Shown here: in pieces, positions 46,979 to 57,060 of the stretch
Layout: the number at the start of each line of letters is the position of its first letter
How positions within the stretch are numbered: position 1 is the first letter of the stretch
Origin: Linnemannia schmuckeri
Lineage: Eukaryota > Mortierellomycota > Mortierellomycetes > Mortierellales > Mortierellaceae
Length of the DNA: 64,000 nucleotides
Reading direction: 5' to 3'
NCBI GenBank assembly: GCA_029449235.1
Contig: JANATG010000007.1
Coordinates: 744,001 to 808,000, forward strand
Notes under the pieces: model-generated
Database searches by the model: none
What the model saw: only the letters and a program-made list of their open reading frames with translations
What the model was told of the DNA's origin: nothing
Made by a program: the position numbers and the translations under genes

Positions 46979-49165
46979 TTAAGCGACTGCAGGAGAGCCA
47001 GAGCGCAACGAGACATTGTTGCGACGGTATGAGAAGTTGAAGCCTAAAGTATACAACAAGCAACAGAACACAAACGATGAAACATGATGTTAAAAGAAAA
47101 TAGTGTTAGGCTTAAAAGACTGCGTCTTAGACTCTTTCGTCTATCTGTATCTCTCTTCCAGCACTTACCGTGTGATCTTGTCTCTGTGGCGATCCTGCCC
47201 TGGTTAATATCGAGGAGCAACAGCCCAGATGCAGCATCGGGCAGGTTAAAGTTCCACATGTTCTTAAAGGCCGCCTCGTCCTTGTCGTTGGGGAGAGTAT
47301 TTACTGCAGGCAGGCGGTTGACGACACTCAGGCAGTTCTCCAACAACACTCTTTGCTCATCGCTATTGTTACGTGTTGCCGAAGAATGAGGTGAGAAGAA
47401 GAAATAATGAGCTCCAGTTCTTCATATCATTGTATACAATCATATAGGCAAACAATGAATAAGTCGCAAAGCTGGCATGATCTTGTGTCGGGATTTCAAC
47501 TGCTCATACCTGACGTTAGCCTCCACATGGGCCTTGACGCCCTCCCACATATCCATGAAGTTCTTTTGAGAGATAACTAGCTTATTCCTGTACAACTCCT
47601 GGTCGCCCTGAACACCAAACTCGTTGTACGAGATTCCGTAACGGAAATGCAAACCTGCGGAAATAGTGAAATCGGCCTATCCCATCGATGTTTAGTAAAA
47701 CAGCAGGGAGAAGAAAGAAGTGAGTTGGATATGCACAGATAACATACAGTAATCTAACATGACAAAGAAGCGGCTTCCTTTATGTTAAAAAAAATGTACC
47801 TTGAGGGTCAAGGCCAACTGGGCAAGGATGCCCTCACGTCCAGGGCTGGCGTGGGAGATGAGGATACGGGTCTCGGTGGCGTCAAACACTTTCTGAGCCG
47901 TATCGACCAACTGTCCAATCTGGAGGGCTGTTGTCCACATTGTTCCCGAACCTCCAGCAATAGTCGAAATGCCTAAATCATACCATTACAATAGAAAAAA
48001 ATGTGAGTACCATACACATAACAACCATCATTCCTAAAAACACGTCCTTCTCCCTCCTTTCATAAAAAAAAAAATTAAAACTTACCATCGCCAATATCGA
48101 ATAGCTTGTGTTGGGCAATCGCACCTCCAAGACCAAAGAGACGGAGCTTGACACCGCCAATATCAATCACGGCGGTGGCGCTCTCGTCGATGATGTTAAG
48201 GTTGGGGATGGTGTATTCGCCTGAACGAAACTTCTCCAGCACGCTCACGTCCTCGCAGGCACCCCACACGGTGTATACGGGCACCTTCAACGACTTTTGT
48301 CCGGCAAGGTACAGGGGCAACTCCGATAAGATGGGGGTGGTTGATGCCTTGATCTGCTGGCGGAGCGAGTCGGGGGTGACGGTCGACTGGAGGAGGCGAG
48401 TGCGCAATGCAGGTGGGATCAAAGTACTGTACTGGACCAAGTGCTTCAATGTCCTATATTGTATCAGTTTTGAAAATATCAGTGTCAAAAAACAAGTCGT
48501 CTCCTTGCTTGTTGTTTTCCTGTTCTCCTTGCACGCGTATATGACCCTGTGAGGTTTCCTGTACATCCTCCTGTTTTGGTACTAGATCTGTCAAATACCG
48601 AATGCTCATACACCTCTCATGTCTGCCAATCCTGCATCGTTGCTCGTAAAAACGACATGCATCCATAAACCGTCGGATGTCCGTTCGTCTCCTTGCAGGC
48701 AAAGACCAGACGTATTACCTATCGCTGATGCGGTTAAGACTCTCACGCTCTAAATACCAAAAGCATGGCAGAGTAGAATATATGTTAGGCCTAGAAGAGA
48801 CACGTGGATCAACAGTATGTGGGTGCACATAAACACACGCCCTTGCTCACAATCATCCCAAAACAAAAGAATGACTCCTTACCATAGAATCCAAAATCAC
48901 CGCAGTGGATGATCAACTTGGCGCCAGTCTGGTCCACCAAATCGTTCAACTGAGAAATGTTGCCTACGAAAATAACACGATCGGATACAAACGATACGGT
49001 CAGTTGACATGATCAACGATTCTACAAGAGTCCAAAGTATGCCTAGATATCGCGGATCAAATGAAAAACTACAACGACGCTGCTAATTTTTTTACCTCGA
49101 AGGTCGGCAACGCAGAGAACCTTTCCGGCAGGGGTGTTGAGTGCTTGTGGGTTGGGCGAGTTCAT
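46979..49165 (-). CDS. Metallophosphoesterase, fungal DUF2433-type
   Basis: Eight small exons (49165-49096, 48963-48883, 48749-48719, 48453-48086, 47972-47800, 47676-47510, 47362-47169, 47043-46979) keep phase throughout and give 382 residues; one exon is only 31 nt. Metal-site motifs in order: VLCVADLRGN, HCGDFGFY, YTVWGACED, LRLFGLGGAIAQHKL and LISHASPGREG. This follows the calcineurin-like phosphoesterase layout with the variants (WGACED, SHASPGREG) I associate with the DUF2433 group. HFRYGISYNEFG and the C-terminal NMWNFNLPDAASG blocks are also typical-looking. Substrate and cellular role are unknown. No signal peptide. Introns are 80-150 bp except the one at 48454-48718 (265 bp). Confidence 0.88.
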
Positions 49166-49863
49166 GGCTCTTTTTTTTTTTGTGTTTCGCTTCTATTTTT
49201 TCTTGTGAAAGAGAGAGTGGTGAGTTGGCAAGTTACAAAAAGGAGACTGTGAAAACTAATTTTACAGGGACCATTGTTGCTGATGAACAAGTACAGCATG
49301 TATACACAAATGTGCGCTCACCTGATGGAAGGGTCGTGCGAATGTGACAAAAGGTGTGGGGTGGGATGTGGAAGGATGAGAGCAAGGATGTGGAAGGATG
49401 AGAGCAAGGATGATGAAAGGGGATGAGGAAGTGAAAAGTGGGGACAGGGCGCTTGCTCTCTCCTATGCTTTTGCCCTGAGAAACAAGGAATGAGAGTTTG
49501 AATTTGTGATTAAGGGGCGCACCACCGCGTTTTTTTTTTGATATTCCTTCCCGTCGCGTGTCAACAACAAATTAAACAGGAGAGCGCAATTTTTTATGCT
49601 TTTTTATTTGCAAAGAGAATAAGGCAAAGACGAAAAAAAGAAAAAAAAAGAAAAAAAAAGAAAAGAAAAGAAAAGAAAAGAAAAGAAAAGAAAAGAAAAG
49701 AAAAGAAAAGAAAAGAAAAGAAAGGACTCTACAACTATCTATATCAGCCTCTTTGTCCCTCTCGTTGAAAAGAAAAAGTTCTTCATATTACTTCTACCAC
49801 CAAATGTGTTATCAAAGCCCCACCCATTGTTCGGAGATGCACCGAAATGGTGCCTCAAGAAAA
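49166..49863. other. Intergenic with AAAAG microsatellite
   Basis: Leader of the phosphoesterase gene, then a poly-A/AAAAG repeat and AT-rich flank of the mucin-like gene. No gene seen. Confidence 0.4.
49632..49724 (+). repeat. (AAAAG)n microsatellite
   Basis: Starts as A8-9G units and becomes about fourteen consecutive AAAAG units. Simple repeat in non-coding DNA. Confidence 0.9.
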
Positions 49864-50789
49864 TTACCTGAGAGCGTTTAAGGAGCTGAAGTAGTAGCAG
49901 CGGTTGGCGGTTGTTGTAGTGGGCAAACCAGAGGCTGGGGAAATTGTGGTTACTGTGGTGGACGAACCAGCGGCTGGCGTGGTAGTAGTCGCGGTTGCCG
50001 CACCAGAAGCTGAATCAGTCGTGGTCGTGGTCGTGGGTACCGCTCCAGAAGCTGAACCAGATGTGGCCGTGGTTGTCCCCCGGCCGGCATTAGTCGTGGT
50101 AGTGGTAGTCTCAGCACCAGAAGTGGTCGTGGTCGTCTTACTGGCACCGCCGGAAGTAATAGTGGTACCTGCACCGTCACCTCTAGTTGTAGTAGCGCCA
50201 AGCTCGGCAGGGGTCTTGATCTTTGGAGGAACAGTGGGACTGGAGGTAGGAGGCGTGGTAGAGTGCCAGAGCCGCCGCTAGTGGTATTTTCACTGCTGCT
50301 GGAGCCATCTCCGGCACTGGTATTGTTGCCACCGCCTCCAGAAATATTTTCATTACCGCCGGAAGTGTTACCGCAACCGCCGTTTGTAGTTTTTCTAGTC
50401 TCGCCTTCCGTAGTTCCGCCGCCGTCGTTTGTAGTTTTGCCAGCCTCATCATTGGTAGTTTTGCCGCCGCCCTCGGTCGTGGTGCAGGGGGCAAAGACGA
50501 TCACAGTCTGGGTCTTGCATCTCTTGTGGTGCTTGCCATGGTGCTTGTTAGGGTGATGATGATGATGACCATGGTGCTTGTCGTGATGCTTGTGCCTGTG
50601 GTTCCAGAGCTCGTTGGGGTCAACAACTGCGGCATTTGCATCAACATCTGCGGAGGCGGCAAAGCTGTCTTGGTTGGCGACTACCTCTGCGGCCAGAGTG
50701 TCGCGACGTTCACGCTTGGCGTCGATGAAAACAGCCATGAGCGAGAGTTCTGTCGCCATGGCGATGAGGGCGCGGGGGTTGATTTTCAT
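49864..50789 (-). pseudogene. Secreted His-rich, Thr/Ser-rich mucin-like protein with a frameshift
   Basis: The start MKINPRALIAMATELSLMAV is a signal-peptide-like N-terminus. A His-rich region follows (HKHHDKHHGHHHHHPNKHHG), then CKTQTVIVFAPCTTT and Thr/Gly/Asn-rich repeats such as GKTTNDGGG. Near 50270 the Thr-rich coding character moves to another frame, which continues TPPTSSPTVPPKIKTPAEL and Thr/Ser-rich repeats to the stop at 49866-49864. Without a shift, the original frame gives an unlikely Pro/Leu/Arg-rich tail to about 49950. One missing base in a CTACC context would explain it, either a real mutation or a sequence error. Product type: O-glycosylated cell-surface or secreted protein; His-rich part may bind metal. 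No GPI-anchor signal is visible at the end. Confidence 0.6.
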
Positions 50790-52315
50790 GTTGAGAGTCT
50801 TATCGTTTGTGTTTGGTTTGGTTTGTTACGTGAGGGTATATTGGGGGATGTTGAAAGGAAAAAAAAATGGGTTGACGAGAAAGGGTAGAGGACGAAGAGG
50901 GGCATAAACGTGTGTAAATGCGTTATAGGTATGTGGAAGGGAGAAAAACTGCCCAGAAGTGCCTGTTGATGAGAGAAGGGAGAGAAAGAAGAGGGCGGGA
51001 TTGAGGCATACAGAGGAAAGTTGGAGTAACAGAAAAAAGAATGGGTAAGATCGGGGAGAATTTGTTCGACTGACTGACATGCACTTCTACTTCTTCTTTT
51101 CGCTTTTGAACCATATCGAGCTCCTTAGTCACGTCCTTTTCTGTCTCTTGACAAAAACGAGAAAGAGAGAGCTGCTCGGATAGGAGTGGAATGAAAAAAA
51201 TGGCTCATCTACCTCTTCCTCTCTTTTCCATCTCTTTTTGTAATTTCACACCTCTTCCTCCTCCTTTTATTCCCCTTTGAGCATCCCACCATATGGAAAA
51301 GACGCGCTTTATGATGTGAATTTGTTGTGCAAGGGCAAAGAGAACAGCAACATAGTCTACACTTTACCTTATGGTGGTTTGGTGTAATCAACAAAAAAAA
51401 ACAAGACGGATTCGCTCCTTATCGTCCTCCCTTCGCCCCCTCCCACTGAGCACATCAAATAATTTGTTCATTTGGCCCCAATTTAGAGACACTCAAAAAG
51501 GACTTTTCGCACTTTACCAAAAAAACCACCAAGGAACTATAGGCTCTCTAATACCCATTCAAATTTATTCAATTCATTCTTTTGTTGTTGCGTTGGCGCA
51601 CTCCTTCTCTTCTTCTATTTTTCCTAGTAGTGAACTCTTTTGATCCTTAGGGCCGATTGTTATAGACCCTGTCTGTGAAAGACTATCACTAATCCCGATG
51701 GTAGTTTATTTTTGTGTAAAAGCACATTTCTCCTTTTTTTCATAGAACCAGAAGGAGATCTAAGAGATCGGCCCTCAGGAAGACTGATTCTCAAACTCTT
51801 TTCTTGCAGCATAATAAAGCACTACCAAATCATGTCCCACTATTATTCATCAAATAAGAAGGGAGGAGAATTAGGAGAACGTTGCACAATGGTTGTAAGC
51901 ATTTGGAGAGAGAGAATCGATCCACAATTGCCCTTCAGTTCATTCCAACATGTGCAATGTTAAGTATCGGCAGTCGTCAATTTCCTAAGATTATTGAAAA
52001 AAGACGGACAAAAAAAACGCACCTTGAAGAAGACAGAAGCCGACTTCTAAGCCAAGTAATGAAAAGGGGCCAAGGAACTGACGCTCCACGATCAGCAGAC
52101 ATAGGATAAGAAACGCCATAAGGAACCTCGACAGATAAATCGCTCGGTCATATTTGTCTACATGAATATGAAGAGCAACAACGCAAATGCGTGTACTCAT
52201 GATTAATGAGCTAGCTCCGTGTTTTCTTTCCGTGAGAGTATTGCGTAGTGCGTTATGTTGATTTGAGTTGAAGGGGTTAGGCATGATTTTTCTTGCCTTG
52301 GTTACCCGCGCCCTT
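50790..52315. other. 1.5-kb spacer without a recognised gene
   Basis: Contains the CT-rich leader of the mucin-like gene (minus strand) and then AT-rich mixed sequence to the end of the LtrA-like gene. Short frames have no recognisable protein character. Confidence 0.35.
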
Positions 52316-55300
52316 CTAAGTCATCTTACCTTGTGGCCGGGAGGTCACATACTTGATAGTCGCATTAAAAAAGAAGACACTTGCTGCTACAATCAAATAG
52401 TACTTCTTCACGTACAACTGAGCAGTGTCGTGTCCTCCTGCTCCTCCTGCTCCTACCTCGCCCATTCCTCCTCCTTCTCCACCGCCCACCTCCGGTACTG
52501 AACGAGCGACAGAAAGACCAGCGGCGCCTGCAGCCACGGCAGGGAATCGTCCAGACTCGAAATGACTTGGCTCGAAATGACTAGGCCCTGGCGGAGATCC
52601 CGATTCTCTTGTCGATTGGTAGATTCGAATCAAGTCAAGGCATCCAACACCCAAGAGCAACTGGGATAGGTTCAACATGAAATGAAGGTATGTCCATAGT
52701 GCAGAATGGATGGTGGAACGCACCGGTCCTTGCTCGTGGTAGTCATCAAAGTACAAGAACCACTGGCATTTCACAATCGTGATAGAAAAGATCAACAGCG
52801 AGCTATTGTAAGAAGTTAAGAAAGCAAACGAAAAACAACATAGCCAAGGTTTGGAATAAAAACGTCAACCAATCTTGCCCGAAAACGGAAAGACACTAGC
52901 GATTATCTGAAAGCATGGTCTTGTGCCTTGCCACAAGAAGAAATTGGATGTGCGCGCTCATATGCAAATAAACACGTAAAGCAAAAAAAAAAAAAGAACG
53001 GAAAAATTATTAACTTACAGGTTGTCCCATCCCAATTTGCCCGGCGCGTCCACAAGGTCGTCCGTGAGCATGAAGAGACCCATGATACTTTCGCCCAGAA
53101 TGATAAGCGTGAAAAGACCCAGACGCTCAGGCAAGTGGCTTCCAACAAAACTGACTGTCGGATTGTTGGCCAGAGCAATGTTGGTCAGGACCTCAATCCC
53201 AATCGCCGAGAACCAGATCCCATAGCGGGCTTGGTCAGAGAGAAATTCGATCAAGAATGCCGATGCCCACCACATGATGAACGAGACAAAGTTGGCCGAC
53301 ATGTAATAGAGAATCGGCCGTCGCGACTTTTTGTCGGGCGCGTGGATCCATACGATAAAGTACTGGCCAACAAGCACTAACTTCATCACTGTAGGTGACA
53401 CGGTCGTGTTAGCTTCTCTCCTTTACCTTTTTCACGAGTCCAGATACTTACGCCCAGTGTCTCCCATATGAACCTACCAGCATAACTCAAGGCAAACCCA
53501 TTGGAATTGGTACTTGTAAAGTGATCTCCATTGCCGGCAAACCCGGCTATTTGGTCATAGATAAGGTGCTGTTAATGAGAGTGTGCTTTTCCTTTCCTGC
53601 CAAGTTGAACCTAAAATGCGAAAGAATATCCAAGAACACGCGTTACCTAGAGCAAAAAGCTGGATCAGCTTCCATATCCTGTTCAACAAATCATCCGTGC
53701 TAAACCGCACATCAAACCTATCGCGCGCGCACATTCATCGAGTTTCAAGTTTAGTTTCTCATAAACTACAAGTACGGCTAAACTTTACGTATAGGCTGAG
53801 AAAGCGAACACTTACATCGTTTGAGAAAGCCACATCCACCAAAGAATCGTGAACCATCCGCAGTATCTCAGGAACGTCGTCGTGTCGATGATTGGATGTT
53901 GGTGAGTAAAGATCGTGATATTCGCCACAAACGTCAAGTCAAAGAACAGCTCTATAAAAGCCAATAAAGCGATTTTGGAAGAGAGAGCAACTCTATGGTT
54001 AGTGGATTGCGCAGACATGTTCGTAGTCGGATCAAATGCCCTCTAAGGAAAGTCAACGTACCCATCCATGTAGCTGTCTTCTTCTCCCCTTCATGGTCTT
54101 CGACTAGTTCACTCACAACAGTCGGTTTTCTATGCCGCCAAAAGAAAAAAAGAGGTGGAATAGCCACAAGTTATTTTCAGCAGTTTCGTAGTCCCCTCTC
54201 CATTCCATGCCGAAGCCGAGATGACCTTCGGACACATCCACAAACAAACATGAGGAAAAAACAGATGTGCTATTCATAGAAAAAATCCAATCTTACTTGA
54301 ATGCATATTTTCCATGCCCACCGCCACCCTCTTTCTCCCCTCCTCCCTTGCCTTCCTTGCTCTCTCGGATTTCAAATGCAAATGGCGAGTCTGATAAGTG
54401 AAAACGACTATGGTATGTTGCTAGTTGTTTTATGTTTTTTTATAACATCAGAAAGAACGAAAAAAGGGGAAGCGTGAAAAAAAAAATTGATATAGTGAAC
54501 CTAATCACTTTTTAAACATACATTTTGTTCACAAACAATAATGGCGTTTCTTACGGGAATGGTGAGGTATTCCGATGTCAATGCCTAAGTGAACCCGACG
54601 CAGCAACTCAGTCTGGATATGGTGCTGTAGGTCTACAGGGTTGCATCGCTGAGGCAGCCTTTCGCGCTGATCTGGGCTGAGCATAAGCTTTAGAAACCAT
54701 AACGAGACGACAAAAAAGTCATAGAACTTTGTTAATACCGAAGAAAGAACATCTGCATGAACAAACAAGCAAAAAAAAGGAACGCGGCTCCCACAGCCGC
54801 TTGCCCACCGAAGAAACAGTTTACTTTTAACATACATGGTGGGCGATGGCTTCAATGTCGCGCTCACTGAGAACATAATGTCGCGTGAGGGCCTCGGCCG
54901 GGGATTCGTTTGGCTTTGGGGTGATGTGAAGAAAGAGTTCGCTGCCTTTCCTTAGAGATGTAGAGCCACCACTTGTCGGTGGTGATGTTGAGGGGGTGTT
55001 TGCCGGCCAGTTTGTGAGAGTTGTTTGAGAGGTACTATTGTTCTGAGGAGATGTCCACCCCCTGAGGCAATGAATGCATGTGTGAGTCTTGTTGACGTTG
55101 GCAAACTGACTCTTGTGCGAGCAAAACAAGACAAAAACAGAAATAATTGTCCAACATACTCGTCGGGCTCGGGCGCCTCCTCGACGACTCTTACGCTTCG
55201 TCGCCGGACATTCGGTGGCAGAGGCGGAGCTGCTGACTGCTGGTAAGGGCTTTGTGAGAATGGGACCCTGTTCAGGGTTGACTTTGACCGTCCAAAGTTG

Positions 55301-55516
55301 ACGGTCCTTGACCTCTGAGGGACACTATTACGTTGAGTTTTAAGTTGGTTAGTGCCCTGGTCGATTTCATTGGTTAGACGTGATAAAAAAACCAACGCAA
55401 AATACACTCAGCAACGCAACTCGGCGAACGGACCTGTGCGCAGGAACAGTGTTGGACCTGATTTGTTCAGAGGTAAGTAGTACGGGAGTGAAGTCGTCCA
55501 TTTCAATGGTCGGCAT
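52316..55516 (-). CDS. LtrA-family (low temperature requirement A) multipass membrane protein
   Basis: Eleven exons (55516-55434, 55324-55160, 55061-54836, 54687-54555, 54420-54297, 54129-54062, 53951-53816, 53717-53647, 53546-53478, 53388-53019, 52802-52316) keep phase and give 643 residues. The core is KTATWMELFFDLTFVANITI, WWMWLSQTMFDVRFSTDDL, ALSYAVMKLVLVGQYF and LPERLGLFTLIILGES, the last being the strongest LtrA signature. Eight or more membrane helices follow from residue 267. The about 200-residue N-terminal part is cytosolic and basic/Ser-rich (RTVNFGRSKSTLNR, VRRRSVRVVEEAPEPDE). The exon 3/4 join is the weakest. An alternative is two genes, a 164-residue protein ending at 54732 and an LtrA protein starting at 54684. 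Function in fungi is unknown; the bacterial name comes from Listeria cold growth. Confidence 0.8.
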
Positions 55517-55980
55517 GGCTGGGGATGACGATAGTCTCTATCTCGTTTTTTTCTCGTGAATATATTCAGTGGGTGACAAAGAGCACAGGGGTGAAGGGGT
55601 GAATGGAGTAGCAGAAGTATTGTTGGGTTTCTTGCATTCAACGTCAATGAGGATGAATAAGGAAGAAAAAAGGAATGACAATCTGGAATGGGGCGATGAA
55701 ACTACTGTCCATTTCCAACACTCCCAACTCTCTCTCTCTCTCAACCTCCTACTACTTCAAAGGAGACTTTTTTCCCTTATTGTTCTTTTTTGGTGAGTGG
55801 CCTCCTTGATACCATGCAACCGCTCCATTGAAACAGCCTACATCCCTTGAATCTTTGCTTCTCTCCCTGTCCCCTTAAAATGCGCATTATACTGAAGCTA
55901 TTATTTCTGTTCTTATAGTCAACTGTTTATGAAGCGATATTGCCATTCCCTTATACTAACTTTTTTCCCCCTTTCCACAG
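55517..55980. other. Spacer between the LtrA gene and the TnpB-like relic
   Basis: CT/GA-rich leader of the minus-strand LtrA gene and AT-rich sequence. A pyrimidine tract ending CCACAG at about 55972-55980 looks like a splice acceptor for the plus-strand relic. Confidence 0.4.
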
Positions 55981-56261
55981 GCTTCAGTGAACAAGCTCAA
56001 GCAAGGAACATGCTCATCATGCGACCTAACAAGTTTAGGACAAGTATTATGTGCTGCCAGTGCCAAACAATGGCCACCCTGGATCAAAGGCTTATCAAGT
56101 GCTCCAAGTGCTCCAACTGCGGTCAACAACAAGACCGCGAGCACAACGCCGCACACAATACCGCACTGGTAACACTTCAATGGCTTTTCTCGCAGACGCG
56201 GGCCAACCTCCCTAACTCAAACAGTCAGCGAGAGCCCCGACGAGAACGACGACGAGGATAA
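55981..56261 (+). pseudogene. C-terminal zinc-ribbon/RuvC-III fragment of a TnpB/Fanzor-like nuclease
   Basis: Plus-strand frame reading NKFRTSIMCCQCQ, LIKCSKCSNCGQQQDREHNA and AHNTALVTLQWLFSQTR. Paired CxxC motifs followed by D-R-E-H-N-A-A-H-N match the zinc ribbon and third RuvC motif of TnpB/Fanzor proteins. A splice-acceptor-like site precedes it, but no upstream exon with RuvC-I is found on this strand. A 9-bp tandem duplication (56097-56114, unit AAGTGCTCC) adds three residues in the ribbon. It ends in an Arg-rich tail. Next to it, the corresponding N-terminal half lies on the opposite strand, so this is probably one broken and rearranged element. Confidence 0.65.
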
Positions 56262-56324
56262 ATAGATCCGTTTTCGACTACTTTTAGCCGAGCGGCACCG
56301 GCAATGACCGCGGACTAGTCTACT

Positions 56325-57060
56325 CTAGTCGCTATCCTTAGCATAGCTGTTCGTGACCACAGAAGACTCCATAGTTTCAAGAATCCCAAGTGGAGGGGAA
56401 AGCCTTTCCTTACCACCACCGATGACAAAAAATGGCCCGATCATACCAGAGGTCCAGCAGTCGACGCATCCGGCACTCTGAATGACCTTGTCGATCCTCC
56501 TGTGATAAGTGGCGTACTTGGCGACCTTCACATACCATATCTTCATTACGAATGGTCGGCCTCGGTACAACTGTCGAAGATGCTTGAAGAAGCGCACGAC
56601 GGACACAACATACTGTTGGGCGGAGACCAGAAGCGTCTGCGTCTTTTCTTGTTGCTGCTGCACTGTGGCGCTGAATGGAATAGAGACTAAATTGACGAGC
56701 GAAATGTGGTTCTCGAGCTGGTCCACGGTGACCATGTCCACCTTCTCCTGACCGGTCAGGAACTGATGATCGAATGGGGCCTTGCTTTTTAGCTTGATCA
56801 AGGCCTTCTCGTACCTCTTGGACGTTTCATTCAGCGAACCTTGCGAGATGGTGATATTTCAGATCTGCCCCGGAGATTCGGATTCGAGGGTGGTGGTTGT
56901 GGCGGTGTTGCCAATGCCGGGGTCGATGCCAATTATGACATACTCCTTGAGATCGAGAGACAGCCTGGCGACGTGGATGGCGGTAAGCAGTTGGAAGCGT
57001 ACGCCCTTGAACAACGCTTTGGTACTCCTACGCCTCTCTGACAGCTTCGTGGACAGCTGA
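56325..57060 (-). pseudogene. RuvC-I-bearing fragment of a TnpB/Fanzor-like nuclease
   Basis: Minus-strand frame with YVIIGIDPGIGNTATTTT (RuvC-I Asp), then an in-frame TGA at 56861-56859, then NITISQGSLNETSKRYEKAL, LENHISLVNLVSIPFS, VVRFFKHLRQLYRGRPFVMK and GPFFVIGGGK. The order and the last block, equivalent to the beta strand before RuvC-II, fit TnpB/Fanzor nucleases of a different subfamily from the fusion at 18.6-23.2 kb. The stop would restore Arg if CGA had become TGA. The region of the second acidic motif and zinc ribbon is missing downstream on this strand; a matching piece lies inverted at 55981-56261. Degraded; family call is moderate. Confidence 0.6.

Noticed and set aside
49632..49724. 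CRISPR-like or ncRNA array
   Set aside because: It is a plain AAAAG microsatellite with no spacers.
54529..54876. 115-codon minus-strand frame as its own gene
   Set aside because: It reads across a good acceptor and donor; splicing at 54555 joins its GIDIGIPHHS segment in phase to the HLSDSPFAFEIRES exon of the LtrA gene.
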